NCBI GenBank assembly: GCA_035347995.1
Contig: DAOPQD010000018.1
Span: 1-47,368, forward strand
DNA length: 47,368 bases
Direction: 5' to 3'
From: JAAZNO01 sp012798275
Lineage (GTDB): Bacteria; Chloroflexota; Anaerolineae; B4-G1; SLSP01
Positions 16,569 through 26,194 of this stretch are shown piece by piece. The notes under the pieces are model-generated. The model did not search any database, had not been told where the DNA came from, and was given only the letters and a program-made list of their open reading frames with translations. Position 1 is the stretch's first letter; every line of letters starts with the position of its first letter. Position numbers and translations under genes: made by a program.

Positions 16569-18002
16569 TCATGGGAAGAAAGTGTACCACTGGGCCATTT
16601 CGACAGCCAGATTGCTCGCCACGCGGGGAAAGAATCCCAGGGCCAGGGTGACCAGCAACAATGCCACGATCAACACGACGACCAGCCGATCCTCCTTCAA
16701 GATAGGGGCACTCGCCGGCGGCGGCGCCTCACTCGCCGGCCGCGCCACGGGACGGGTGAGCAACACGCGCATACTGATGACGATCCCCAACATCACGGCA
16801 GCAGCGGACCCCAACGCCACCATGGCATTCGCGAAATTAGTCATCGCTGTGATGCGATAGAGGCCCCAGCGCGCGGCAAATCCAAGCGAGAGGGGGAATC
16901 CGGCGAGAGCGATGCCGCCGACCAGAAAGGCCATGGTGCTCCACGGGGCGCGGAAAGCGGCTCCCTCCAGCGCCAGGTGATCATCAAGGCCCCCGGTGAG
17001 CTGCCGCAGCCCCTGCAATCCCAGGGTCATCAATCCCAGGGAGAAGGGACGCGCCAGCAGCAATAGCGCCGCCAAAGCCAGCCCCTCCATGCGGCCAGTT
17101 CCCAACGCCAGCAACATCGCGCCGTTGTCCACCAGGGTGGCATAGCCGACCAGACGTCCCAGCCGCTGCTGCGCCGCCGCCAGCACGCCGCCCGTCACCA
17201 TCATCACCAGCCCCAGGGTGGTGAACAAGGTGCCAAACGCCGCCTGCTGGCTCAGCCAGGGGTAATTGCGGAAATAGGCCAGCAACAGGAACCAGACGGT
17301 GCCTGTGTTGACCGTGAACAGATACGTCACCACGGGGGGCGAGCCATCGCTGGAGACCGCTGACAGCCAGCTCTGGAACGGCACGGCGCCGAACAGGATG
17401 GCAAAGGACACTCCCGGCAACACGGTCGCCGTGTTGAGCAGGCCCTGATCGTTAGGGAAGACCATGAAGAGGTCCAAGAGCAGCTGCGTCACCATGAGCC
17501 CCGGCAGCGCCAGCACGGTGTAAACGAGATAGCGCAGGCCGCCCTTCGCCGCTCCACCCGACTCGTGCAGCGGGAACACGGTGAGAATGGCCCCCATCAC
17601 CACCAGCAGCGCGGTGTAGACCACCTGCTCGACCATGAAGGCGCCAGAAAACAGCGCCGCGGCAGCCAACCCCACGGGAAAGAAATTCGAGTGCGGCAGA
17701 AATCGCCACGCCAGGAGGAACAACGCCGCCGCCGTGAAGAAGATGTAGCGCAGCACGAAGATGTCGGCGGCCTCGATTTGCACCACCCGGCCCATCACCA
17801 CCAGCGGGCGCGCGAGCTCGACCGTCAGCCCGCGGAAGGTCCACACGCCCCCCAACGGCAGAAGCGTGAGCAACACTCCCATGCCCGCCGCGGTCAGTGC
17901 CGCCAGAAAAACTGAGATTATTGTCCAGCGCCGCAAAATCTGCAACACCGCGGCGACTGCCAGCGGCACACCCAGGACAAAGAGAGGGCCGGCAATCGTC
18001 AT
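16569..18002 (-). CDS. complex I/Mrp antiporter-type membrane subunit (NuoN-like)
   Basis: A 477-aa polytopic protein with about 13-14 helices, related to the NuoL/M/N, MrpD and HyfB/F proton-channel subunits. Family landmarks: FGAVPFQSWL (usual KLSLVPFHLW), RLGRLVGYATLVDNGAMLLAL (usual A..RMLAYSSIAHAG) and IALAGFPLSLGF (usual SLAGIPPTAGF). By eye, residues essential for proton transfer are changed: the helix-5 Glu is absent, the helix-7 Lys is Leu, the next Lys is Asn, and GFIGKF reads GFAARW. It may therefore be a scaffold or have another activity. The ATG overlaps the previous stop (ATGA). Confidence 0.72.
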   Translation of the reverse strand: MTIAGPLFVLGVPLAVAAVLQILRRWTIISVFLAALTAAGMGVLLTLLPLGGVWTFRGLTVELARPLVVMGRVVQIEAADIFVLRYIFFTAAALFLLAWRFLPHSNFFPVGLAAAALFSGAFMVEQVVYTALLVVMGAILTVFPLHESGGAAKGGLRYLVYTVLALPGLMVTQLLLDLFMVFPNDQGLLNTATVLPGVSFAILFGAVPFQSWLSAVSSDGSPPVVTYLFTVNTGTVWFLLLAYFRNYPWLSQQAAFGTLFTTLGLVMMVTGGVLAAAQQRLGRLVGYATLVDNGAMLLALGTGRMEGLALAALLLLARPFSLGLMTLGLQGLRQLTGGLDDHLALEGAAFRAPWSTMAFLVGGIALAGFPLSLGFAARWGLYRITAMTNFANAMVALGSAAAVMLGIVISMRVLLTRPVARPASEAPPPASAPILKEDRLVVVLIVALLLVTLALGFFPRVASNLAVEMAQWYTFFP

Positions 18003-18613
18003 GTGCGCACCTCGGCGACGGTCAAATACGAGATCGCCAGCCCTACCAACAGGTTAACCATGATCAACATTCCGGTGACGACCAGGCCGGGGTCCTGCGC
18101 CGAATAGAAGAGGTCCAACGCCGCCAGGAGGTTGAGCACCCCTACCCCCACCACGCCGGCGTCCTCCTCCACGCCGATGAACAGCAAGGCGAATACTGCC
18201 AGCAGAATGCATCCCAGCGCCAGGTCTTGGGGGACGAAGGGCAGGGTGTAACGCTGTGAGGCAAGATACGCCACGACCGTCATCATCACCAGCGACAGGA
18301 TGCGAAACGGCAAGTCAGCAGCCCAATGGAAATGCGGCCTTTCGCCCGCCGTTTGACGGATGCGCACGCTGAGGAACAGCGCGCCGCAGACCAGCCAGCC
18401 TACCAGCACTTTGAGCAGCGACATCTCCGGGCGATCCACAAAGACGCGCGTGAACAGCACGCCGATGAAGAGGTACTGCGCGAAAAGGGCCAACACGCGC
18501 AGGCGCCACTCCACGATGAAGTAAATTACCGCGCCGGAGAGGAATAAGCCCCACACCGCCGTCGTCGTTGTCACACCGCTGATGCGGTCCAACCACACTG
18601 CGAAAGGAGTCAT
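17999..18613 (-). CDS. small polytopic membrane protein, possibly NuoK/HyfE-like
   Basis: A 204-aa membrane protein with roughly six or seven helices. The C-terminal part (VLNLLAALDLFYSAQDPG, then TGMLIMVNLLVGLAISYL) resembles the LNAxNL and AAEVAVGLA helices of NuoK/MrpC/HyfE by position, but the acidic residues expected in those helices are not clear. The ATG at 18613 overlaps the upstream stop as ATGA, and its own stop overlaps the next ATG as ATGA, so all three membrane genes are translationally coupled. Its role is inferred mainly from this setting. Confidence 0.5.
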   Translation of the reverse strand: MTPFAVWLDRISGVTTTTAVWGLFLSGAVIYFIVEWRLRVLALFAQYLFIGVLFTRVFVDRPEMSLLKVLVGWLVCGALFLSVRIRQTAGERPHFHWAADLPFRILSLVMMTVVAYLASQRYTLPFVPQDLALGCILLAVFALLFIGVEEDAGVVGVGVLNLLAALDLFYSAQDPGLVVTGMLIMVNLLVGLAISYLTVAEVRT

Positions 18614-20211
18614 CGGTTCATCGCCACCAGTAAGATCACGAGCAAGACCAACAGCGACCACAACAGCGCGCCGCTCCCTTCCACCACCTCAAAGAACACG
18701 CGGACCAGGCTCAGCAGGCGCCCCATGCCGCGCAACATCGCGCGGTGCAGCCATTGCAGGTCGAGGATTTCCGTGAGGTCCGCCCCAGCCCGCAGTCCCG
18801 CGGTGACGCGGCTCCCCCAGCGCGAGGCGGATCCTCGCCCCTGCAACCACGAGATCGCCCAACACAGGCCCAGCGTCAGGAGCAACATCAACGCCCACAG
18901 CGCCAGGGCCGACCCGCTGAAGGTAGGAGCTGCCGTCCCCAGCGACCAGCAAATCCCGCCCAGAGGCAGCGCCAAACCGGCGAGCAGCCCCAGCTGCTGC
19001 CAGGCAAACAGCGGAGTGACCGTCGTCGCCGTGCCGGAAGTCTCCCAAGGCTCTCGCGTCCAGCGCAACAGCGCGGCGGAGCTGCCGGCCCAGCCGAGGA
19101 GCAACGTCAGACGCATCCCCCCATTCCCCGTTGCGAGCGCCGCACCGAACAGGGACCCCAGCGGCGACGGGGGAGCGCCTAACCACAGCACCAGCGCCAT
19201 CCAGGCGGGCCACGACCAGAATACCGCCCCGACGTCCCGACGGTGCAGCGTCAACAGCAACGCCAGACCGAGCAGCCATACCGCCAGAGCTGCCGGCAGC
19301 AGTGAGGTCAAGCCGGTGAGCGTCACGGCCGCCGCGATGCCGCCGAGCAAGCCATAGCCGGCCCACAGCAAGACGGCCTTGCCCCGCCCCAAGAGCGCCC
19401 GCACGCCGCCCCACAGGAATGACACCCCGCCCATCACCGCCACGCCTGTCGGCAAGGCCGCGCCTCCCGGCAACAGCAGCAACCGATAGAGCAGGCCAAA
19501 TCCCAGCAACGGCGCCAGCAGGCTCACCAGGGTCAGGGGACTTCCAGCGCGCAAGCGCCGCGGAAAAACCACCTGAAACGGATATAGACCTATGCGCAGG
19601 AATGCCGCCACTACCAGTAACACCATGACGGGCGTCGAGGGCCACAACAGCCACCACAGGGTGCCACCGCCCTCGCGCGAGAGCAGCAAAAAAGCCGTCC
19701 ACAGACACAGCGTGGCCCCGCCGTGCACAAACAGCCCAAAGGTCATGCGTTCACCCTCGTTGCCAGCCAGCAAGCCGGCAACGCCCCACAGCACATCGAA
19801 GACGGCCCACAAAGCCAACGTGGTCAACAGAGAGCCGCCCGCGAGGGCATGCCACGCTATCAGCAGCGCCGCCAGCGTAATGGGGCCCGAAAGCGGCAGA
19901 GAGGGACGTGACTCAGCGGCCTCGATCCAGGCCGCACCGCTGAGGGCCAGCGCCATGACCAACCCCAGACCCCACAACGGCGGCGTCAAATCCCACAGGA
20001 GAATTCCCCCCAACGCCGTCGAGGGCGACCACACGGAAAGCGGCCACCGACCCGCGGAAGGCAGCGCGACCCAGAGTAACGTCATCAAGCTCAATAAGGT
20101 CGCCGTCAAAGGCTTGCGCCAAAGCCGCACCCCGGGGAGGAGCTCGATCACCAGCAGCAACAACACACCGGCAATGCCGGTGAGCACCAACAATAGATAG
20201 TCGGATTGCAT
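18610..20211 (-). CDS. complex I/Mrp antiporter-type membrane subunit (NuoL/HyfB-like, divergent)
   Basis: A 533-aa very hydrophobic protein with about 14 helices and a C-terminal extension ending in a last helix (LLWSLLVLLVILLVAM), the layout of NuoL/HyfB-type subunits. The landmark FLRIGLYPFQVVFP matches GFKxxxxPFHxWLP with Lys replaced by Arg. The Glu expected in helix 5 (FxxWEL) appears lost (LALWAVFDVLWG). The amphipathic region near the end (LRAGADLTEILDLQWLHR) resembles the lateral-helix approach of NuoL. The ATG at 20211 has GGAG 7-8 bases upstream. First gene of the four-gene operon. No NADH-binding, Fe-S or hydrogenase subunit genes are present in the window. Confidence 0.65.
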   Translation of the reverse strand: MQSDYLLLVLTGIAGVLLLLVIELLPGVRLWRKPLTATLLSLMTLLWVALPSAGRWPLSVWSPSTALGGILLWDLTPPLWGLGLVMALALSGAAWIEAAESRPSLPLSGPITLAALLIAWHALAGGSLLTTLALWAVFDVLWGVAGLLAGNEGERMTFGLFVHGGATLCLWTAFLLLSREGGGTLWWLLWPSTPVMVLLVVAAFLRIGLYPFQVVFPRRLRAGSPLTLVSLLAPLLGFGLLYRLLLLPGGAALPTGVAVMGGVSFLWGGVRALLGRGKAVLLWAGYGLLGGIAAAVTLTGLTSLLPAALAVWLLGLALLLTLHRRDVGAVFWSWPAWMALVLWLGAPPSPLGSLFGAALATGNGGMRLTLLLGWAGSSAALLRWTREPWETSGTATTVTPLFAWQQLGLLAGLALPLGGICWSLGTAAPTFSGSALALWALMLLLTLGLCWAISWLQGRGSASRWGSRVTAGLRAGADLTEILDLQWLHRAMLRGMGRLLSLVRVFFEVVEGSGALLWSLLVLLVILLVAMNR

Positions 20212-20229
20212 TGCAGTCTCCAGCGGGTC

Positions 20230-20257
20230 ATTCTAACACATCTGGACTTTGTGACAA
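20230..20257 (-). promoter_or_regulatory. promoter of the antiporter-like/histidine kinase operon
   Basis: The minus strand reads TTGTCA (20257-20252), 16 bases, then TAGAAT (20235-20230), preceded by TGT as in an extended -10. The predicted start near 20223 leaves a leader of only about 12 bases, just containing GGAG. Confidence 0.65.
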
Positions 20258-20280
20258 GCCCTGGCCATTTCGGGAAGTCG

Positions 20281-20308
20281 TTGTCATTTCGTCTCATTGC
20301 TGTAAAAT
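20281..20308 (+). promoter_or_regulatory. promoter of the PASTA kinase gene
   Basis: TTGTCA (20281-20286), a 16-base spacer and TAAAAT (20303-20308). It diverges from the antiporter operon promoter, and the two share the same -35 sequence and spacer length. The -35 boxes are 23 bases apart back to back. Confidence 0.65.
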
Positions 20309-20387
20309 GAGTTAGCTGAAAGATGGCGGGCGCACACCGGCGCGTCAACGGCTGGCGCAGGAGCACAGTCTTGGAGGGACAATCATC

Positions 20388-22361
20388 ATGGAAACGACGA
20401 TTCTGAATAACCGCTATCGGTTAGGGGAATTGCTCGGCACGGGCGGCATGGCGTTAGTCTACAAAGCGCATGACACCCTGCTCGATCGCCCCGTCGCCAT
20501 CAAAATGTTGCGGGAGCCCTATGCCAGCGACCCCGAATTCCGCGCGCGGTTCTTGAACGAGGCCCGCGCCTCCGCCCGCCTCGAGCACCCCAACATTGTG
20601 CACCTCTACGATGTCGGCATCCAACCCCTCGACGCCCAGAATGAGCGCCCGTACATCGTCATGGAGCTCGTCAACGGCCAGAACCTGAAGACGCTCATCC
20701 GCGAACAGGCGCCCTTGCGGGTGGCGCAGGCACTGGAGCTGGCCCGCCAGATTTGCGCCGGTGTCGGCGTCGCCCATCGCGCGGGACTGGTGCACTGCGA
20801 CATCAAGCCGCAAAATATCCTGGTGACGCCGGGCGGACAGGTCAAAATCACCGATTTCGGCATCGCGCGCGCCCTCCAGAAACCCGCCGCCGGGGGAGAA
20901 AGCGAGCAGCTGATCTGGGGCAGTCCTCATTATATTTCCCCGGAACAGGTGCTGGGCCAGCCTCCCACCCCGGCCTCCGACGTGTACAGCATCGGCGTGG
21001 TGCTCTACGAAATGCTCACCGGGGTGCCGCCGTTCCACGCTGAGGATCCCACGGAACTGGCGCTCAAGCATGTGCAGGAAGACCCGGCACCGATGACGTC
21101 CTTCAATCCCCGCATCCCGCCGCGCCTGGAGTGGTTGGTGCGCAAAGTGCTCTCCAAGGAACCGGCAGCGCGGTATCGCAATGCCGAACAGTTTGGCATG
21201 GCAATCGAGGCCTACCGCCAAAGCGCGGAGGAGGGGACGGTCCCGCAAGCCCCCCTCGCCGCACCGCCCAAGGTTCCCGTCGCGCCGCCGCCGGCCGTAG
21301 TGCCGCCCATCCCCCTCGCCCCGCGGCCGGCCGCGCCCGTCGCTCCGGCGCCGTCGGCCCAGCCTCAAGCCGAGACGGCGGATCAACCTGATTGGCTGCT
21401 GTGGGTGTTGTGGATCGTCGCGGCAGTGGCGGTGTTGGGTCTGATCCCGCTGATGTGGCGCGTCTATCAGGCCTACATGACGACCCCCACGCTGCCCGCC
21501 CCGCCCATCGCCACCATCACGCCCACGGTGGAGGCGACGACCGAGATCGTGACGGCGCCCAATCTCATCAACCTGAGCGCGCCGGAGGCCCAACGCCTGC
21601 TGGAAAGCTACGGCTTGCGGCTCAATGTCGCGGCGGAACGCGAGACAACCGAGGCCCTGCCCGGCACCATCCTGGAGCAGGAACCGCGCGCCGGGGCGCA
21701 GCTGCCAGGCGGCAGCAACGTCAACGTCACGGTGGCGCAGGGACGCGCCTTCCAGCTCCCCAATCTGGTGGGCTATCAACACGACGTCATCAAGGCCGAT
21801 CTGGAAGCCCAAGGGTTGCTCATCGTCACGAAGGAAGTCTGGAGCACAGAGCCGCGCGGGAAAATCCTGGAGCAACAACCGCCGCCCGACACCCAAATCC
21901 GCGCCGGCGCCACGATCACCCTGACGCTCAGCGGCGGCGTCGAGCAGCCGATTCCCCTGCAAGTCAATCTGAACAATCTGATCATCCTCGAGGAAGCGCG
22001 CTTGCCCCAGACCACCCTGCGGCCGGGCAGCACGCTCCCGCTGACGCTGCGCTGGCGGGCGTTGCAGCCCATCGCGCAACGCTACACGGTTTTCGTGCAT
22101 CTGCTCAGCCCCGCCCAGCAAATGATCGCGCAACACGATAGCGAGCCGTTGAACGGCATGAGCCCCACCACGACGTGGCAGGCCGGCGAAATTATCGTGG
22201 ATCCCCATCAGCTGACGATTCCCATCGGCGCCGCTGCCGGGACTTATCAACTGCGCGTGGGCCTGTACACCGGCGACGCGCGCCTACCCGTCATTGACGC
22301 GGGTCGGGCGCAAGTCAGCGACAACAGCATCCTCGTCACCCAGATAGAAATCCGCCCCTGA
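20388..22361 (+). CDS. PASTA-domain Ser/Thr protein kinase with C-terminal beta-sandwich module
   Basis: A 657-aa membrane receptor kinase. The kinase domain (about 10-275) has GTGGMALVYKA, Lys39 (VAIKML), catalytic Asp138 in HCDIKPQN and Asp156 in DFG; the usual HRD is HCD, so it is a non-RD kinase. A Pro/Ala-rich linker leads to one helix (from Trp336). Outside are two PASTA repeats (about 387-520: APNLINLSAPEAQRLL and LPNLVGYQHDVIKADLEAQG), which in this family bind peptidoglycan or muropeptides. The last 135 residues (LTLRWRALQP, YTVFVHLLSPAQQMIAQHDS, GTYQLRVGLYTGDARLP) form a module I associate with Chloroflexota surface proteins and do not normally expect on a kinase. The ATG at 20388 follows GGAGGGAC. 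A terminator follows. Confidence 0.92.
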   Translation: METTILNNRYRLGELLGTGGMALVYKAHDTLLDRPVAIKMLREPYASDPEFRARFLNEARASARLEHPNIVHLYDVGIQPLDAQNERPYIVMELVNGQNLKTLIREQAPLRVAQALELARQICAGVGVAHRAGLVHCDIKPQNILVTPGGQVKITDFGIARALQKPAAGGESEQLIWGSPHYISPEQVLGQPPTPASDVYSIGVVLYEMLTGVPPFHAEDPTELALKHVQEDPAPMTSFNPRIPPRLEWLVRKVLSKEPAARYRNAEQFGMAIEAYRQSAEEGTVPQAPLAAPPKVPVAPPPAVVPPIPLAPRPAAPVAPAPSAQPQAETADQPDWLLWVLWIVAAVAVLGLIPLMWRVYQAYMTTPTLPAPPIATITPTVEATTEIVTAPNLINLSAPEAQRLLESYGLRLNVAAERETTEALPGTILEQEPRAGAQLPGGSNVNVTVAQGRAFQLPNLVGYQHDVIKADLEAQGLLIVTKEVWSTEPRGKILEQQPPPDTQIRAGATITLTLSGGVEQPIPLQVNLNNLIILEEARLPQTTLRPGSTLPLTLRWRALQPIAQRYTVFVHLLSPAQQMIAQHDSEPLNGMSPTTTWQAGEIIVDPHQLTIPIGAAAGTYQLRVGLYTGDARLPVIDAGRAQVSDNSILVTQIEIRP

Positions 22362-22394
22362 TCCAGACTCAACGGTGTGGCCCGCCTCCCTGCG

Positions 22395-22424
22395 TGAACC
22401 CGCCACCCTTTTCTGGCGGGTTCA
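22395..22424 (+). terminator. hairpin between the PASTA kinase gene and ftsH
   Basis: TGAACCCGCCA (22395-22405) pairs perfectly with 22414-22424 around an 8-base loop, 33 bases after the kinase stop. It has no U run after it, because the ftsH -10 element follows directly. Confidence 0.55.
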
Positions 22425-22433
22425 TGGTATAAT
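22425..22433 (+). promoter_or_regulatory. extended -10 promoter of ftsH
   Basis: TGGTATAAT directly abuts the hairpin arm ending at 22424. No -35 is visible, since the hairpin occupies that region. The leader to the GTG start would be about 83 bases. Confidence 0.6.
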
Positions 22434-22523
22434 GCAGCTAAAGCTTTCCACGACAGCGGCGCCTCGTCCCATACGGCGAGGGCGGAAGTAGCGCTGACAT
22501 TCGCGGAAAGAAAAGGAGGCAGT

Positions 22524-24419
<1,896 letters not shown>

Positions 24420-24457
24420 GCTTGCCGCTGGCGGGAAGTTGCGCAATCAAATGGCTG

Positions 24458-24466
24458 TGTTATAAT
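24458..24466 (+). promoter_or_regulatory. extended -10 promoter of tRNA-Ser
   Basis: TGTTATAAT ends 12 bases before the first base of the mature tRNA, so transcription would begin about 5 bases ahead of the tRNA. A weak TTGCGC at 24439-24444 (16-base spacer) could be the -35. Confidence 0.65.
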
Positions 24467-24478
24467 CCCGCCAGTTTT

Positions 24479-24568
24479 GGAGAGGTAGCGTAGTCCGGCC
24501 TAACGCGCGCGCCTGGAGAGCGCGTGTACCGCAAGGTACCGCGGGTTCAAATCCCGCCCTCTCCGCCA
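24479..24568 (+). tRNA. tRNA-Ser(GGA)
   Basis: A 90-base class II tRNA that reads UCC and UCU codons. The acceptor stem GGAGAGG pairs with CCTCTCC (24558-24564), with G discriminator and encoded CCA. The anticodon loop CTGGAGA, closed by a GCGCGC stem, gives anticodon GGA. A long variable arm (TGTACCGCAAGGTACC) and the T arm with GGTTCAAATCC are typical of tRNA-Ser. It has its own promoter and terminator. Confidence 0.97.
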
Positions 24569-24570
24569 AT

Positions 24571-24605
24571 ACAAACAGGGCATTCGCGATGAATGCCCTG
24601 TTTGT
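24571..24605 (+). terminator. terminator of tRNA-Ser
   Basis: A perfect 15-bp stem (24571-24585 with 24591-24605) has a 5-base loop starting two bases after the CCA end. The descending arm finishes in TTTGTTGT. It also sits 15 bases beyond the stop of the convergent hydrolase gene and may serve both. Confidence 0.85.
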
Positions 24606-24620
24606 TGTGGGTGACGAACG

Positions 24621-25385
24621 TCAGCGCGAAACTCGCCCGATGAAGGCCAGACTCAGGGCGACGACCGTCTCCCACTCCGCATCAATCGTGGTGCAATGCC
24701 CCGACTCCGTCAGCCAATGCACTTCGACCTCCGGGCTGTGCGTCTCGCGCACCAACAGGGCCGGCCCTGCGGCAGCGACCGTGCGATCCAGACGCCCTTG
24801 CACGACCAGCAACGGTTGCGTGATGCGCTCCAGGCGCTGCCGCACCACTTGCTGGAGCTGCAACATCTGCTGCACGCCGGCTAGCGCGTTGACGCGATAC
24901 CCCTGCCAGTAAGCATCGGCGCGAGAGGGCGGCCCCTCCGGCTTGTCCGCGAAGGGGCGCCAGGGCCAGAAAAGTCGCACCTGCGCGGCGACGACGCGGG
25001 AATAGAGCTGTAGCGCGGGAGAAAAGGCGAGGATGCCAGCAATTTCGGGATGGGCGGCAGCAAGATAGAGCGCTATCAGTCCACCCAAGGATTCGCCGCC
25101 CACCAGGACCCGCGTGCAGGTAGCCGCCAGCTGTTGATAGACCTCCTCGGCGCCGGCGACCCAATCCTCCCAACGGCAACGGTTCAGCTCAAAGGGCGTC
25201 GTACCGTGGCCGGGGAGTAACGGCCCCGCGACCGTGTAACCCTGCGCATGGAGCTTCTCCGCCAGCGGCGCCATGACCGCCGGCGTCGCTGTGAACCCAT
25301 GACAAAGGAAGACGCCTACTGGCCCGCCTGCCCCGAAGAAGGCCGCGCCAGGCAATTCCGGATTCCTTATCCACGAAGTCAACAT
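24621..25385 (-). CDS. alpha/beta hydrolase (carboxylesterase/monoacylglycerol lipase type)
   Basis: A 254-aa serine hydrolase, probably cytoplasmic, of the Est30-like carboxylesterase group. Visible are the oxyanion segment CHGFTATP, LLPGHGTTP, the nucleophile elbow GGESLGG (Ser), the acid region VVQGRLDRTV (Asp) and the late SGHCTTIDAEW (His). The size fits the family. The ATG at 25385 has GAGGTGG upstream. It is the last of three minus-strand genes, 20 bases after the prepilin peptidase. Likely substrates are short or medium acyl esters, but none is shown by the sequence. Confidence 0.85.
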   Translation of the reverse strand: MLTSWIRNPELPGAAFFGAGGPVGVFLCHGFTATPAVMAPLAEKLHAQGYTVAGPLLPGHGTTPFELNRCRWEDWVAGAEEVYQQLAATCTRVLVGGESLGGLIALYLAAAHPEIAGILAFSPALQLYSRVVAAQVRLFWPWRPFADKPEGPPSRADAYWQGYRVNALAGVQQMLQLQQVVRQRLERITQPLLVVQGRLDRTVAAAGPALLVRETHSPEVEVHWLTESGHCTTIDAEWETVVALSLAFIGRVSR

Positions 25386-25405
25386 GGACCCACCTCAGCG
25401 CAAAA

Positions 25406-26170
25406 TCAGCGGAAATACCAGGTGACGATCTCCATGCCCCACAGCATCGTCACCGCCGCGCTCAACACCAGGAAAGGCGCGTAGGGAAAAAACGAGTGCA
25501 GGGATCCCTTACGGGAAAAGATCAAGGCCAGCGCGCCCACAAAACCGAAAATGAAGGTGAGGACCAACGTTTCGACGATCAGCGGGAAGCCTACCGCCAG
25601 GCCGATGTAAGCTGCCAGCTTCACATCGCCGTATCCCAGCGCGCCCTCCCCCCACACGAAGCTTCCCAACGACGCCAGCACCCAGAAGACGCCCAAACCA
25701 AGCGCACCGCCGGCGAGGCTCTGCCACCACGCCCACGAGGTGAGGCCGGGCACCGTCGGCCCGCAAAAGAGCCCCAGCACTGCCAGCCCGGCGATCGCCG
25801 GCACGATGATGCGGTTAGGAATCAGCCGCGTCTCCAGGTCGGTGACGAGCACCATTTCCAGAGGGATGCCGGCCAGCAGCGCCAGCGCCGTCCGCCCGGT
25901 GACGCCATAACGGCCCACAAGAAAACCCCACAGCGCGGCGAGAAAGAGTTCCCCCACCAACCGCTGCCAGCGGCCGGGTTTCCCACACGCGCGGCAGAAG
26001 CGGCGCCCCGTCAGCAGTGAAAGGACAGCGCTCCACTGCAGCCACGAGTACGGCGTCTGACAGTGTGGGCACGCGGGCCGCCCCCACTCACGCCTCGCCA
26101 TGAGGGTTTCGGCGGCGAGCGCCGCACCCGCTCCTACCATCCATGCGAGCAACATCGCTACAAAAGTCAT
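25406..26170 (-). CDS. prepilin peptidase (A24 family, PilD-like)
   Basis: An integral-membrane aspartic protease of 254 aa that cleaves type IV prepilin-like leader peptides and may N-methylate them. The cytoplasmic zinc site is CPHC and CRAC. The two catalytic Asp are in VTDLETRLIPN and GYGDVKLA; about seven or eight helices follow. The N-terminal motif is weaker than the usual SFLNV. The ATG at 26170 begins a hydrophobic helix; a start 24 bases upstream is also possible. There are no pilin, PilB/C or secretion genes in the window, so its clients lie elsewhere. It lies between the DUF2156 and hydrolase genes with 20-24 base gaps. Confidence 0.88.
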   Translation of the reverse strand: MTFVAMLLAWMVGAGAALAAETLMARREWGRPACPHCQTPYSWLQWSAVLSLLTGRRFCRACGKPGRWQRLVGELFLAALWGFLVGRYGVTGRTALALLAGIPLEMVLVTDLETRLIPNRIIVPAIAGLAVLGLFCGPTVPGLTSWAWWQSLAGGALGLGVFWVLASLGSFVWGEGALGYGDVKLAAYIGLAVGFPLIVETLVLTFIFGFVGALALIFSRKGSLHSFFPYAPFLVLSAAVTMLWGMEIVTWYFR

Positions 26171-26194
26171 CTCGCCGTCACCCCTGCTCCGCAC

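Noticed and set aside
20454..22250. Long open frame (598 codons) opposite the PASTA kinase gene
   Set aside because: Shadow frame with Arg/His/Gln-rich translation. The plus strand encodes a textbook kinase.
22434..22523. Riboswitch in the ftsH leader
   Set aside because: The 90-base leader has only ordinary partial pairing and matches no riboswitch pattern that I know.
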